A stretch of DNA of 64,000 nt from Corynebacterium freneyi (GCF_030408835.1 NZ_CP047357.1:1674001-1738000); one strand, 5' to 3'; numbered from the stretch's first letter, positions 1-9,673 are shown. Made by a program: numbers and translations. Notes: a model not told the origin generated them from the letters alone.

Positions 1-1801
1 CGACCAGCGCCCGGCCGGAGTCGAGGATCATGCGCAGCACGCGCTGGTCCTGCTCGGTGATCGGTTCGGACGAATCGACGAGGAAGATGACGACCTCGGA
101 ATTGTCAATCGCCGAGCGGGTGCGCAGCGACGCGTAGAACTCGTGGCCCTGTGCGGTCTTGGTCTTCTTGCGGATGCCGGCGGTGTCGACGAAGCGCCAC
201 ACGTCGCTGTCCAACTGCACCAGCGAGTCGACCGGGTCGACGGTGGTGCCGGCGATGTCGGAGACCACGGCGCGATCTTCGCCGGAGATCTTGTTGAGCA
301 GCGACGACTTGCCCACGTTGGGCTTGCCGACGATCGCCACTCGGCGCGGGCCCTGCGGCTGCGCCTGCGCGCGCGGCACGTCGGGGAACGACCGGACGAC
401 CTGGTCCATGACGTCGGCGTTGCCGCGGCCGTGGAGCGCCGACGTCGGGTGCGGCTCGCCCAGGCCCAGCGACCAGAACTCGGCGACGTCGCCGAGCTGC
501 GAGTCGGATTCGAACTTGTTGGCCGCCAGGATCACCGGCTGGTCCGCTCGCTGCAAGCGGCGGGCCATCATCTCGTCGGTGGCGGTGACGCCGACGGTGG
601 TGTCGACGACCATGATGATGACGTCGGCGGTTTCCATGGCCGCCTCTGCCTGCCGCGCGATGGAGGCGTTGAGGCCCTTGGCGTCGGGGTCCCAGCCGCC
701 GGTGTCCTGCACCCAGAAGCGGCGGCCGGCCCAGTCGCCGAGGTAGCTGATGCGGTCGCGGGTGACGCCGGGGAAGTCCTCCACGACTGCTTCGCGACGG
801 CCGATGAACCGGTTGACCATCGTCGACTTGCCCACGTTCGGGCGGCCGACGATGGCGACGGTCGGCAGCGCCTCCTCCTCGTCGGTGGCGCCGCCGAGAA
901 CGGAGAACGCCTCCTCGAGGTCGGCCCAGTCCTCGTCCTCTCCGAGTTCGCCGGCTTCGGCGCGGGCGATGGCCTCGGCGATGACGGTCTCGTGGTCGGC
1001 GATGGCCCGATCGAGGCCCGCCTCCGGGTCCTCGTGTGCGCCGTCGAGGTCGGCGCGGATGTATTCGGTGCCGGTGGAGTCGTCGGCCAGCGGGTCACCG
1101 TCGACCGAACCGGGGTAACCGGCTTCCACGACGTCGAGGATGTGGTCGACGACTTCCTCGATGTCCATGTCGGAGGTGTCCAGCACGACGGCGTCGTCGG
1201 CCGGACGCAGCGGGGAGGTCTTGCGCGAACTGTCGAGCTCGTCGCGGCGCACGACGTCGGCCAGCACGGTGTCGTAATCGGCTTCGCGGCCGGCGGCGAT
1301 GTCCTGGTCGTAGCGGCGGCGGGCGCGGACTTCGGCGGCGGCGGTCATGAAGACCTTCGCGGGCACGTCGGGAAGCACCACGGTGCCGATGTCGCGGCCC
1401 TCGACGACGCAGCGGCCGGCCTCGGCGGCCAGGCGACGCTGCAGTTCGACGAGGTTTTCCCGCACGGCCGGGATCGCCGACACCGCGGAGACGTTGCGGG
1501 TGACCTCGGGGCCGCGGATCTCGCCGGAGACATCTTCGCCGTCGAGGATGACCTCCGTCGAACGCGGGTCGTCGCTGATGGTCAGCGGCAGATCGGCGGT
1601 CGCCGCGACGACGGCGTCTTCGTCGGCGGGGTCGATGCCGCGGCGCAGGACCCACAAGGTGGCCACGCGGTACATCGCGCCGGTGTCCAGGTACTTCGCG
1701 CCGAGGTGTTCGGCGACGGCCCGGGACACCGTCGACTTGCCCGTGCCGGACGGCCCGTCGATGGCCAGCAGCAGGGCTTCGTCGGCGGTGGAATCGTTCA
1801 T
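1..1801 (-). CDS. cmk-der: Fused cytidylate kinase / ribosome-biogenesis GTPase Der (3' end beyond the window)
   Basis: One uninterrupted minus-strand frame joins two enzymes. The first roughly 230 residues are cytidylate kinase (phosphorylates CMP/dCMP), with P-loop GPSGTGKS near residue 17 and the GRDIGTVV segment. A linker of about 80 acidic residues follows, then Der, a double-GTPase needed for 50S ribosome assembly: first G domain P-loop GRPNVGKS near residue 323, second P-loop GKPNVGKS near residue 495. I followed the codon phase through 700-1100 and found no stop or shift between the domains. The stop codon lies left of base 1. ATG 1801 is preceded by GAGGA; an alternative GTG at 1885 overlaps the rluB stop. 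Fused Cmk-Der proteins are known in some actinobacteria, whereas mycobacteria keep two adjacent genes. Confidence 0.93.
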   Translation of the reverse strand, partial: MNDSTADEALLLAIDGPSGTGKSTVSRAVAEHLGAKYLDTGAMYRVATLWVLRRGIDPADEDAVVAATADLPLTISDDPRSTEVILDGEDVSGEIRGPEVTRNVSAVSAIPAVRENLVELQRRLAAEAGRCVVEGRDIGTVVLPDVPAKVFMTAAAEVRARRRYDQDIAAGREADYDTVLADVVRRDELDSSRKTSPLRPADDAVVLDTSDMDIEEVVDHILDVVEAGYPGSVDGDPLADDSTGTEYIRADLDGAHEDPEAGLDRAIADHETVIAEAIARAEAGELGEDEDWADLEEAFSVLGGATDEEEALPTVAIVGRPNVGKSTMVNRFIGRREAVVEDFPGVTRDRISYLGDWAGRRFWVQDTGGWDPDAKGLNASIARQAEAAMETADVIIMVVDTTVGVTATDEMMARRLQRADQPVILAANKFESDSQLGDVAEFWSLGLGEPHPTSALHGRGNADVMDQVVRSFPDVPRAQAQPQGPRRVAIVGKPNVGKSSLLNKISGEDRAVVSDIAGTTVDPVDSLVQLDSDVWRFVDTAGIRKKTKTAQGHEFYASLRTRSAIDNSEVVIFLVDSSEPITEQDQRVLRMILDSGRALV

Positions 1802-1884
1802 GGTGCGCCCGTCCTCGTTCGCGGTGGTCTCCGCGGTGCCCGCGGTGGTGTTGGGGTTGGTGTTCTGGTTGTCGACTCCGGCCA

Positions 1885-2775
1885 CTACAGTCCCACCGCC
1901 TTGTACAGGGAGGCGAGCTCGGCGCGGTTGAGGGCGCGCAGCGCACCCGGGGTCTGCTCGCCCAGCTGGACGGTGTGGATCTTGGTTCGCACCAGGCGTT
2001 CCACCGGGAAGCCGGCGGTCTTGAGCATGCGGCGCACGATGTGCTTGCGGCCCTCGTGCAGCTCGACGCGGATGATGGAGCGTCCCTGCCACACGTCGAT
2101 GATCTGGGCGAAGTCTGCCTTGGCGGGGCCGTCGTCGAGCTCGATGCCATCGGTCAGTTCGCGGATCAGCTTGTTGTCCGCCTCGCCCTTGACCGTGGCC
2201 ATGTAGGTCTTGGTCACGTTGTAGCTGGGGTGCATCAGGCGGTTGGCCAGCTCGCCGTCGTTGGTCAGCAGCAGCAGGCCCTCGGTCGCCGCGTCGAGGC
2301 GGCCGACGTGGAACAGGCGCTGGCCGGCGGAGACCCTCTCGCCGACGATGTCGCCGACGCAGGGCCGCCCCTGGTCGTCGCTCATGGTGCACTGCACGCC
2401 GCGCGGCTTGTTCAGCACGAAGTACTGCATGTCCTCGTTGACCACGACGCGGGAACCGTCGACGCGGATGACCGCGGTGTTCGGGTCGACGCGCACGCCC
2501 TGGCGGGTGATGATCTTGCCGTCGACCTCGACGCGGCCTTCGTCGATGAGTCGTTCGGCCATCCGTCGCGACGCGACGCCGGCCTGAGCCAGCACCTTCT
2601 GCAGGCGCACGCCCTCGCCCGCACCGGAGTTGCCGGCGCCGCGTTTGCGGTCGACGTGCTGGTGGCGGGCGGGGCGGGCCTGGGAGACGTAGTAGTCGGC
2701 GGCCTTCTTGTGCCTGTCGGCGGCGGGCGGCTGGTTGTCGTCCGGTGTGCCGTCTCGGCGAGCGGTGGTTGACAC
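1885..2775 (-). CDS. rluB: 23S rRNA pseudouridine synthase, RsuA/RluB family
   Basis: About 296 residues. A basic, low-complexity N-terminus of about 60 residues precedes an S4 RNA-binding domain ([19 protein letters not shown]) and the RsuA/RluB catalytic domain with the motif [17 protein letters not shown], which holds the catalytic Asp. It isomerises a uridine in 23S rRNA. The frame is open to 2874, but GTG 2775 carries a GAGGA site six bases upstream, so I chose it. The stop overlaps a possible GTG start of cmk-der, consistent with one operon. In relatives scpB directly precedes this gene; here the biotin block sits in between. Confidence 0.9.
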   Translation of the reverse strand: MSTTARRDGTPDDNQPPAADRHKKAADYYVSQARPARHQHVDRKRGAGNSGAGEGVRLQKVLAQAGVASRRMAERLIDEGRVEVDGKIITRQGVRVDPNTAVIRVDGSRVVVNEDMQYFVLNKPRGVQCTMSDDQGRPCVGDIVGERVSAGQRLFHVGRLDAATEGLLLLTNDGELANRLMHPSYNVTKTYMATVKGEADNKLIRELTDGIELDDGPAKADFAQIIDVWQGRSIIRVELHEGRKHIVRRMLKTAGFPVERLVRTKIHTVQLGEQTPGALRALNRAELASLYKAVGL

Positions 2776-2925
2776 GGGTGTCCTCGATCCGTTGAGCTGT
2801 GCGGGTTTCGTATCGGGCGGATGTCCGCCGACGAACGTCGCGGGGCTCCGGAGAGCGGAAATCCCATCACGCATGGCGGATGGGACATGTGTCGGGGCGC
2901 CCCACGGCGATGTCCGCGTGCCAGC

Positions 2926-3651
2926 CTACCCCACCAGGGCGCTTCTGCCCGATTCGGTGAACCAGCCCGCAGCGGCCGCCAGGAATTCCTCCCGCCCGAG
3001 GGCCCCGGATCCTTCCGGCACGCATCCGAGCACGTCGACGCCGGTGAGGTGGGGCAGGTCCTCGAGGTTGGTGGCGACGATGGGGTCGTCGCCCGCGGGA
3101 AGCGATCCGCCGACGAGCCCGATGACATCCATGCCGCGGGCGCGGGCGACTTCCACGGTCAGTTCGGCGACGTTGAGGCTGCCGAGCCCCAGCGACGTGA
3201 CCACCACGGTGTTCGCGCCGGGCAGGTGCGCGACCAGTTCCGGCAGCCCCCATTGGCCGGCGTCCCCGGGGCCGTCGGCGCCCAACCTCACGAGCAGACC
3301 GCCGGCCCCTTCGACGAGCACGGTTCGATCCGGCCCGTCGAGCGCCGTGATCCGGGCGACGACGTCGTCAAGCACCAGCGGCGCCATCCCGGCCCGGCGC
3401 GCGGCCGCCAGCGGCGCCATCGGCTCCGGGTATCGGGCGAATCCATGCAGGTCGGTCACTCCGGTCAGCCGCGCGACGTCGTCGAGGTCCCCGCCCTGGC
3501 CCGCGCCTTCACCGGTCCCCGGGTATCCGGTCTGGGCGGGCTTGACGACGACCACCTTCCCGCCGTGCGCGCGCAGCACCCCGGCGATCGCGGCGGTGGC
3601 GATGGTCTTGCCGACGTCGGTGCCGGTGCCGGTGATGCACAGGATGGTCAT
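2926..3651 (-). CDS. bioD: Dethiobiotin synthetase (copy 1)
   Basis: 241 residues. ATP-dependent dethiobiotin synthetase closes the ureido ring of 7,8-diaminopelargonate with CO2. The P-loop GTGTDVGKT is at residues 8-16, followed by the substrate-binding VKPAQTG and the EGAGGLLV loop. Its ATG overlaps the bioA stop (ATGA), so the pair is translationally coupled in the order bioA-bioD. A second, diverged bioD lies at 6581-7258 in the same orientation; both share the C-terminal pattern REEFL...GWF. Confidence 0.93.
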   Translation of the reverse strand: MTILCITGTGTDVGKTIATAAIAGVLRAHGGKVVVVKPAQTGYPGTGEGAGQGGDLDDVARLTGVTDLHGFARYPEPMAPLAAARRAGMAPLVLDDVVARITALDGPDRTVLVEGAGGLLVRLGADGPGDAGQWGLPELVAHLPGANTVVVTSLGLGSLNVAELTVEVARARGMDVIGLVGGSLPAGDDPIVATNLEDLPHLTGVDVLGCVPEGSGALGREEFLAAAAGWFTESGRSALVG

Positions 3652-4955
3652 GCGTTTTCCTCTCGGACGATCGCGTCGATGGCGCGGCAGATGGCGGCGA
3701 CCTCGTCGTCGTCGCAGATGTACATGGGCATGGTGTAGACGAGCTTTCCGAAGGGCCGCAACCACACTCCGGCGTCGACGCAGGCGGCGGTGGCTCGGGC
3801 CATGTCGACGGGTCGGTCCATCTCCACCACCCCGATCGCCCCGAGCACACGGACGTCGGCGACGCCGGGGCGGCCGCGCAGGGGTTCCAGGCCCGCGCGC
3901 AGGGCCGCCTCGATGCGGGGCACGTCGTCGCGCCACCGCCCCTCGGCGATGATGTCCAGGTTCTCCGCGGCGATGGTGCAGGCCAGCGGGTTGGCCATGA
4001 ACGTCGGGCCGTGCATGAGGCCGCCGCCCTCGCCGGCGGAGATCGCGGAGGCGACCCGACGGGTGGTCAGCGTCGCCGCCAGAGACAGGAACCCGCCGGT
4101 CAACGCCTTGCCCACGCACAGCACATCCGGTGTCACGCCCGCGGCGGCGGTGGCGAACAGGTCGCCGGTGCGTCCGAACCCGGTGGCGATTTCGTCGGCG
4201 ATGAGCAGCAGCCCGTGGTTGTCGCAGATCTCGCGCAGCCCGGCGATCAGCTCGTGGTCGTGGAAACGCATGCCGCCGGCCCCCTGCACGACGGGTTCGA
4301 CGATGACGGCGGCCACGGTGTCGTCGACGAGCGAATCGAAGCGGGACAGGTATTCCGCCCGCACCTGCTGCGAAGATCCGCGCGGCGGCGGAACCGGGGC
4401 GAAGACCTGCGGCGCCCACGCCCCGGCCCACAGGGAGTGCATGCCGCCGTCGGGGTCGCAGACGCTCATCGGGGCGCGGGTGTCGCCGTGGTAGCCACCG
4501 CGCCAGGTCATCAGCCGCGTGCGTTCGGGGTGGCCGACGGCGCGCTGGTATTGCAGCGCCATCTTGATGGCCACCTCCACCGACACCGAACCGGAATCGG
4601 AGAAGAACACCGCATCCAGGGCGGGGTCGGTCATCGCCAGCAGACGGCGCGCCAACTCGACCGCCGGGGCGTGGGTGAGCCCGCCGAACATGACGTGGGA
4701 CATCGTCGCCGCCTGCCGTTGGGCCGCCGCGACCAGACGCGGGTGCGAGTGTCCGTGGCACGCCGCCCACCAGCTGCTCATGCCGTCGATGAGTTCGCGG
4801 CCGTCGGCCAGCGTCAGCGTCGTTCCGGCCGCCGACGCCACCGGCAGCGCCTGCACCGGGTTGGGCATGGGGCCATAGGGGTGCCAGACGTGGGCCGCGT
4901 CGAAGGCGGCGAGGTCGGCGGCTGGGTGCTGCGGGCTGGTGCTGGCGGTGGTCAT
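3648..4955 (-). CDS. bioA: Adenosylmethionine-8-amino-7-oxononanoate aminotransferase
   Basis: 435 residues, class III PLP aminotransferase. It makes 7,8-diaminopelargonate from KAPA, with S-adenosylmethionine as amino donor. Visible signatures are the N-terminal HVWHPYGPM, SSWWAACHGHSHP, the cofactor Asp in LLIADEIATGFGRTG, and the Schiff-base Lys in CVGKALTGGF. The frame extends upstream, but ATG 4955 fits the family start and follows the promoter region. A BioQ-like palindrome lies 32 bases upstream, between this gene and the divergent POT transporter. Confidence 0.95.
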   Translation of the reverse strand: MTTASTSPQHPAADLAAFDAAHVWHPYGPMPNPVQALPVASAAGTTLTLADGRELIDGMSSWWAACHGHSHPRLVAAAQRQAATMSHVMFGGLTHAPAVELARRLLAMTDPALDAVFFSDSGSVSVEVAIKMALQYQRAVGHPERTRLMTWRGGYHGDTRAPMSVCDPDGGMHSLWAGAWAPQVFAPVPPPRGSSQQVRAEYLSRFDSLVDDTVAAVIVEPVVQGAGGMRFHDHELIAGLREICDNHGLLLIADEIATGFGRTGDLFATAAAGVTPDVLCVGKALTGGFLSLAATLTTRRVASAISAGEGGGLMHGPTFMANPLACTIAAENLDIIAEGRWRDDVPRIEAALRAGLEPLRGRPGVADVRVLGAIGVVEMDRPVDMARATAACVDAGVWLRPFGKLVYTMPMYICDDDEVAAICRAIDAIVREENA

Positions 4956-4986
4956 GCATCGTGACGTTAGCGCCGAAAACGAAAAA

Positions 4987-4999
4987 CGAACATTGTTCA
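4987..4999. promoter_or_regulatory. Candidate BioQ operator
   Basis: The core GAAC-ATT-GTTC (4988-4998) is a perfect inverted repeat. Read on the minus strand it is TGAAC-N3-GTTCG, close to the corynebacterial BioQ repressor consensus as I remember it (TGAAC-N3-GTTAC). It lies between bioA and the divergent POT gene, so one site could control both. No bioQ gene is visible in the window. Confidence 0.6.
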
Positions 5000-5055
5000 G
5001 GGGTACCCGCGGGGGATGATTTGCCATCGAACGCTCTAGTCCGGACGATAACCCC

Positions 5056-6603
5056 ATGACCAGCACCGGACAGCGTTCAACTGGCGTGCTTTCACCACCG
5101 GAGACACCGAAGCCCTGCCCACCGGGAATCGCCCGCATCGCCCTGCCCGCCATCGTCGGCGTCGAATTGTGGGAGCGATTCAGCTTCTACGGCATGCAGG
5201 CGATCATGGCCTACTACCTGTACGACACCGTCACCGACGGCGGCCTCGGCCTGTCCACCACCACGGCGACGGCACTGATGGGCGCCTACGGTTCCCTCGT
5301 CTACCTGTGCACCATCGCCGGCGGCTGGATCGCCGACCGCGTCCTCGGTGCAGAGCGCACCCTGCTGGCCGGCGCGTGGACGCTCGTGGCGGGCCATCTG
5401 TCGCTGGCGCTGCTGCCCGGCGGCGCGGGCGTCGCCGGCGGCCTGGTCCTCGTCGCAGCGGGCTCCGGTGCGCTGAAGACGTCGGCGATCACCATGCTCG
5501 GCCGCGTCCGCGCCGACGATGACCGCCGCCGTGACTCCTACTTTCAGCTGTTCTACCTGGGCATCAACGTCGGCGCGCTGCTCGGCCCCCTGCTCACCGG
5601 CTGGTTGTCCACCCGCCACGGGTATCACATCGGCTTCGGCGCCGCGGCCGTGCTCATGACCATCGGTCTCGTCCATTATTTGCTCGGCCGACGCCGTCTT
5701 TCGGGGTCCTGGCTTGACGACGCCCGCGTCGCCGTCGAAAAGCCCTCCCTCCCCATTGCCCGGAGCCACCTGGCCGGGATCATCGGCGCAGTGTTGGCGG
5801 CCATCGCCGCACTCGCGGCACTGACCGTGTCCGGTGCGCTGCCGCTGGAGCACTTGGCCACCGTCATGCTCGTGGCCACGCTGGCGGCGACCATCGTGCT
5901 CTTCGGGCAGATGCTGGCGGACCGCGGGCTCGGTGCCCGCGAACGTTCCCGGGTCCTGGCGTTCCTGCCGCTGTTCATCGCGTCGGTGGCGTTTTGGGCG
6001 ATTCTCAACCAGACCTTTGGCGCACTGGCCGTATATTCCGACGTACGCGTCGACCGCATCATCGGCGGCGGCGCGGGCGGCTGGGAAGCCCCGGCGGCGT
6101 GGGCGCAGTCGCTCAACCCGATCTTCATTCTCACGCTGTCGGCGCCGCTGGCCGTGCTGCGCCTGCGCCTCGGCGACCGCATGCCGGGCCCGGCGGCGCA
6201 GATCACCGGCGGCACCGCCCTGGCCGGTGTGGGCGTCATGTGCCTGCTGCCCTTCACCGGGCACGCCGCGGGCACGGTGCCGCTACTCGCGGTGATCGCC
6301 GCCTACGGGATCATCACCCTCGGCGAACTCCACGTCGGGCCCGTCGGCATGTCCGCAGCGACATCATTGGCCCCGGCGAAATACCGGACGCGCTTTTCCG
6401 CGCTGTTCTTCATGACCATGGCAATCGGCACCGCCCTGGCGGGTGTCCTGTCCACCGGCTACGACCCGGCCAATGCGTCAGCCGAGCGCACCTACTTCCT
6501 CACCCTCGGCCTCTCCGCCATCGCCGTCGCCGTCGTCGCCGCCATCGCGGCCGCACTGGTAGCCCTGTGCGCCCGGAAAACTACTCGGTCGTCGTGCCGC
6601 TGA
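5056..6603 (+). CDS. POT/PTR2-family proton-dependent oligopeptide transporter
   Basis: 515 residues with about 12-14 hydrophobic segments. PTR2 signatures are visible: ELWERFSFYGMQA near residue 38 (the ExxERFxxYG motif), GGWIADRVLGAERT, and FQLFYLGINVGALLGPLL. The family imports di- and tripeptides with protons. The gene is divergent from bioA, from which a BioQ-like palindrome separates it, and its 3' end overlaps the convergent second bioD by 23 bases. The context suggests, but does not prove, uptake of a biotin-related compound such as biocytin or a peptide-linked precursor. Confidence 0.85.
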   Translation: MTSTGQRSTGVLSPPETPKPCPPGIARIALPAIVGVELWERFSFYGMQAIMAYYLYDTVTDGGLGLSTTTATALMGAYGSLVYLCTIAGGWIADRVLGAERTLLAGAWTLVAGHLSLALLPGGAGVAGGLVLVAAGSGALKTSAITMLGRVRADDDRRRDSYFQLFYLGINVGALLGPLLTGWLSTRHGYHIGFGAAAVLMTIGLVHYLLGRRRLSGSWLDDARVAVEKPSLPIARSHLAGIIGAVLAAIAALAALTVSGALPLEHLATVMLVATLAATIVLFGQMLADRGLGARERSRVLAFLPLFIASVAFWAILNQTFGALAVYSDVRVDRIIGGGAGGWEAPAAWAQSLNPIFILTLSAPLAVLRLRLGDRMPGPAAQITGGTALAGVGVMCLLPFTGHAAGTVPLLAVIAAYGIITLGELHVGPVGMSAATSLAPAKYRTRFSALFFMTMAIGTALAGVLSTGYDPANASAERTYFLTLGLSAIAVAVVAAIAAALVALCARKTTRSSCR

Positions 6604-7258
6604 ACCAGCCCACGGCGCGGCCGAGGAATTCCTCGCGGTCCAGGTCGGCCGCGCCCTCCGGAAGCCAGGCCAGGACGGGCAGGCCGGTGATGATCGGCAC
6701 CTGCTCGACAACGCATTCGGCCACGGCGTCGGGCTGATCGGAGATCGAGCCGCCGATGATGCCGGTGATCTCCAGGCCGCGGGCGCGGCACGCCTCCACG
6801 GTCAGTTCGACGTGGTTGAGGGTGCCCGGGGCGGTCGCCGTCACGATGGTCACCTTCGCGCCGAGCTCCTCGGCCAGCTGCGGCAGCGCCCAGTTGGAGA
6901 TCCGCGCCAGCACGCCGCCGGTGCCCTCCACGAAGACGGGACGGCCGTCGGCGGCCAGATCGCGCAGCCGGTCGGCGGTCTCCTCCAGGTCCAGCTCCTG
7001 GGCGCCGATGCGGCGGGCGGCGAAGGCCGGCGGCAGGGCGTCGGGGTAACGGGCGAATTCGTGGACGTCCTCGCAGCCGGTCAGGCGCCGGATGGTCTCC
7101 AGGGCGCCCTTGCCCTCGGGCTCGCCGGTCTGGGCGAGCTTGACCACGATGGGCTCCTCCCCGGCCGCCATCGCCTGGGCGACGAGGGCTGCGGTGGCGG
7201 TCGTCTTGCCGACGCTGCGCCCCGTGCCGGTGATGATGTGGATGCCCCTGAAGTGCAT
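6581..7258 (-). CDS. bioD: Dethiobiotin synthetase paralogue (copy 2)
   Basis: 225 residues from ATG 7258. The P-loop is GTGRSVGKT; the substrate loop reads VKLAQTGEP where copy 1 has VKPAQTG; EGTGGVLARI replaces EGAGG. It keeps the BioD fold and length but has diverged from copy 1 across the whole protein. The frame is open upstream to 7351, but no good ribosome site supports that longer form. It may be a second dethiobiotin synthetase or a paralogue with altered substrate. It has its own upstream region containing an imperfect inverted repeat at 7374-7388. Confidence 0.85.
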   Translation of the reverse strand: MHFRGIHIITGTGRSVGKTTATAALVAQAMAAGEEPIVVKLAQTGEPEGKGALETIRRLTGCEDVHEFARYPDALPPAFAARRIGAQELDLEETADRLRDLAADGRPVFVEGTGGVLARISNWALPQLAEELGAKVTIVTATAPGTLNHVELTVEACRARGLEITGIIGGSISDQPDAVAECVVEQVPIITGLPVLAWLPEGAADLDREEFLGRAVGWFSGTTTE

Positions 7259-7373
7259 GAGGAGGAGTGTTCCTTTCTCTTTCGCGGGAACCGGCGCGCC
7301 GGATGCGCCCATTCGCCAGACAAAATTCACCCGAAATCTCATCAACGACAATATCCGGCATTCACCGTCGGAC

Positions 7374-7388
7374 TGAATCCGGGGTTCA
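7374..7388. repeat. Imperfect inverted repeat upstream of the second bioD
   Basis: TGAATCC-G-GGGTTCA, with six of seven positions paired, lies about 115 bases upstream of bioD copy 2 between scpB and bioD. It has TGAA/TTCA ends but not the 3-base spacing of the site at 4987, so BioQ binding is doubtful. It could be another operator or chance. Confidence 0.25.
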
Positions 7389-7438
7389 CCTGACGACCAA
7401 GATCACATTTCCGGGGTGCCCCCACCCCGCCCGGCGGG

Positions 7439-7996
7439 TCAGGGCAGGTCCGGTTCGTCGATGAGATCGATGTCGGGCAGCAACGGCGCGAGGTCGGGCA
7501 GTTCGTCGAGCGAGGCGATGCCGAGCTGTTCGAGCAGCAGGTTCGTGGTCACGTACAGGTGCGCGCCGGTCGACGAGTCCTCCCCCGCCTCGGCGACGAG
7601 CCCGCGGGCCAGCAGCGTGCGCATGACGCCGTCGACGTTGACGCCGCGCACCGCCGACACCTGCGCGCGCGTCGCCGGCTGGCGGTAGGCCACGACGGCG
7701 AGCGTTTCCAGCGCCGCCCGCGACAGTTTCGTCTGGGTGCCGTCGAGCAGGAACGCCTCCACCGCATCCGAATACGCCGCCCGCGTGTACAGGCGCCACC
7801 CGCCCTCGACTTCGCGGAGATCGAAGCCCGATCCGCGTGCGTCGAATTCGTCGCGCATCTGGGCCAGCACTTCGCGGATCGCCGCCGGCTCGACGTCGAG
7901 CGCGCGAGCGAGGTCCATCGGGGTGACCGGCGTGTCGATGACGAGCAGCACGCTTTCGACGGCGGCGCGCAACGGGTCGATCTGGGGCAGGTTCAT
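7439..7996 (-). CDS. scpB: Segregation and condensation protein B
   Basis: 185 residues. ScpB is the winged-helix kleisin-interacting subunit of the SMC-ScpAB condensin. It begins MNLPQIDPLRAAVESVLLV and contains RAALETLAVVAYRQPATRAQVSAVRGV, typical of the second winged helix. The length fits the family. A much longer upstream open frame exists only because it is antisense to the next gene; ATG 7996 fits the homologous N-terminus. In related genomes scpA precedes scpB directly, but here scpA lies 13 kb away at 21020. Confidence 0.92.
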   Translation of the reverse strand: MNLPQIDPLRAAVESVLLVIDTPVTPMDLARALDVEPAAIREVLAQMRDEFDARGSGFDLREVEGGWRLYTRAAYSDAVEAFLLDGTQTKLSRAALETLAVVAYRQPATRAQVSAVRGVNVDGVMRTLLARGLVAEAGEDSSTGAHLYVTTNLLLEQLGIASLDELPDLAPLLPDIDLIDEPDLP

Positions 7997-8029
7997 GGCG
8001 GCAGTGTATCCGGCGATGGCTCTGCTCTG

Positions 8030-9673
8030 GTGATCGTGCTCGCATTCGTGGCTTCCGATGGACTGCTCGCTCTGGCTGTCTTCCTCACCGCCGGATTCGC
8101 GATAGGGCGCATCCGGGTCGCGGGGCTGAGCCTCGACTCGGCGGCGATCCTCTTCGTCGCCATCGGCTTGTCGACGGCCAATCCGGGCATCCAGATGCCT
8201 CCCCTCCTGTACCAATTCGGGTTGGCGCTGTTCGTCTACTGCATCGACTTTTCCGCGGGGCCCGCGTTCTTCCGGGCGCTGCGCAGCCGTGGCCTGGCGC
8301 TCAACGTCATCGTCGCGGTGGTGCTGGTCGGGCTGACGGCACTGGCGTTCGCGCTGGTGACGTTCTCCCGCGCCGAAGTCATCGCCGGCGCCGGCATGTT
8401 CGCCGGTGCGATGTCGTCGACGCCGGGCATGGCCGCGATCCTCGCCGCGGTGCCGGAGCTGTTGCCGCCGGGCGCGGACCCGGAATCGGCGTCGGAGGCG
8501 GTCGTCGGCTATTCGCTGGCGTATCCCGGCGGCGTGCTGGGCATTATCATCGTCGCCGCCGTCGGCGCTCGGCTGCTGCGCGTCGACCACGTCGCCGACG
8601 CCAAGGCCGAGGGCGTGCTCGCCGAGAAGCTCCACTACATCGGCATCCGCATCGGCCCCGGGCGGGAGCTGACCGTGGCCCAGGTACCGGAGTTCACCGG
8701 CGCGAAGATCATCACCACCCGCGTGGCGGACCTCGGCGCCGACGGCGAACCGTCCAACCAGCGCCTGGCGGAACCCGACGACGTCCTGGCCGAAGGCTGC
8801 TCCATCATGGTCAACGGGACGGCCGAGGAGCTGGACAAGGCCGTCGCAAAGCTGGGCGAGCGCATAGAGATGGACCCGCACGAGTCGGATCTGCAATACA
8901 CCCGCATGGCCGTGTCGAACCCGGATGTGGCGGGCAGGACGATCGGCGAGCTGCGCATCCTGGAGGACCACGGCTTCACCATCGCGCGCCTGCGCCGCGG
9001 CGACGCCGACGTCGTGCCGACGAACGACGACCGCCTGCAGCTGTCCGACCGCGTCCGCGTGGTCGCACCGAAACAGCGCATCGAGTCGATCCGGGCGTTC
9101 CTCGGCGACTCCGAAAAGTCGCGCCCCACGCCCGATCTGCTGCCGCTGGCGCTCGGCCTCGCACTGGGCCTGCTGCTCGGCGCCATCCCCATCCCCATGC
9201 CCGGCGGCGGCACCCTGTCGCTCGGCTTCGGCGGCGGCCCGATCATCGCCGGCCTCGTCTTCGGCGCGCTCGGCCGGACCGGGTCGGTGCGGTGGCAGCT
9301 GCCGTACCACGCGACGAAGACCCTCGAGGGCTTCGGCATGGCGCTATTCATGGCGGGCGTCGGCACCACCGCGGGCGCGGGGTTCCGTTCCGCATTGACC
9401 GATCCCACCAGCCTCCTGTACATCGGGTTGGGCCTGGTGGTGACGCTCGCCAGCGCGATCGCGACCGTGGCGCTGCTCATGGTGTGGCGCAAGCTCACGT
9501 TCGACGAATCCATCGGCGTCGCCGCGGGCATCACCACCAACCCGGCGGTCATCGCGTACCTGAACACCGCCTCGGGCACCGACCTGGCCGCCCGCGGGTA
9601 CACGACGGTGTATCCGGTGGCGATGGTGGGCAAGATCGTCGCCGCACAGGTGCTGATCATGATGTTGCTGTGA
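8030..9673 (+). CDS. YidE/YbjL/AspT-family transporter with RCK domains
   Basis: About 547 residues from GTG 8030, the first good start after the divergent scpB (33 bases away, possibly leaderless). The architecture is that of the aspartate:alanine exchanger family. An N-terminal membrane half of about five segments is followed by two cytosolic TrkA_C/RCK-like domains (about residues 205-365) and a C-terminal membrane half carrying the repeated Gly-rich signatures FGGGPIIAGLVFGALGRTG and GITTNPAVIAYL. The substrate cannot be told from sequence. It sits at the left edge of the accessory island, convergent with the ECF operon. Confidence 0.85.
   Translation: MIVLAFVASDGLLALAVFLTAGFAIGRIRVAGLSLDSAAILFVAIGLSTANPGIQMPPLLYQFGLALFVYCIDFSAGPAFFRALRSRGLALNVIVAVVLVGLTALAFALVTFSRAEVIAGAGMFAGAMSSTPGMAAILAAVPELLPPGADPESASEAVVGYSLAYPGGVLGIIIVAAVGARLLRVDHVADAKAEGVLAEKLHYIGIRIGPGRELTVAQVPEFTGAKIITTRVADLGADGEPSNQRLAEPDDVLAEGCSIMVNGTAEELDKAVAKLGERIEMDPHESDLQYTRMAVSNPDVAGRTIGELRILEDHGFTIARLRRGDADVVPTNDDRLQLSDRVRVVAPKQRIESIRAFLGDSEKSRPTPDLLPLALGLALGLLLGAIPIPMPGGGTLSLGFGGGPIIAGLVFGALGRTGSVRWQLPYHATKTLEGFGMALFMAGVGTTAGAGFRSALTDPTSLLYIGLGLVVTLASAIATVALLMVWRKLTFDESIGVAAGITTNPAVIAYLNTASGTDLAARGYTTVYPVAMVGKIVAAQVLIMMLL

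Noticed and set aside
143..2206. A long plus-strand open frame opposite cmk-der
   Set aside because: Its codons are in the antisense phase of a real gene in high-GC DNA; its translation is low-complexity and the opposite strand holds clear Cmk and Der motifs.
2776..2874. N-terminal extension of RluB to 2874
   Set aside because: The extra 33 residues look non-coding and GTG 2775 has a well-placed GAGGA site.
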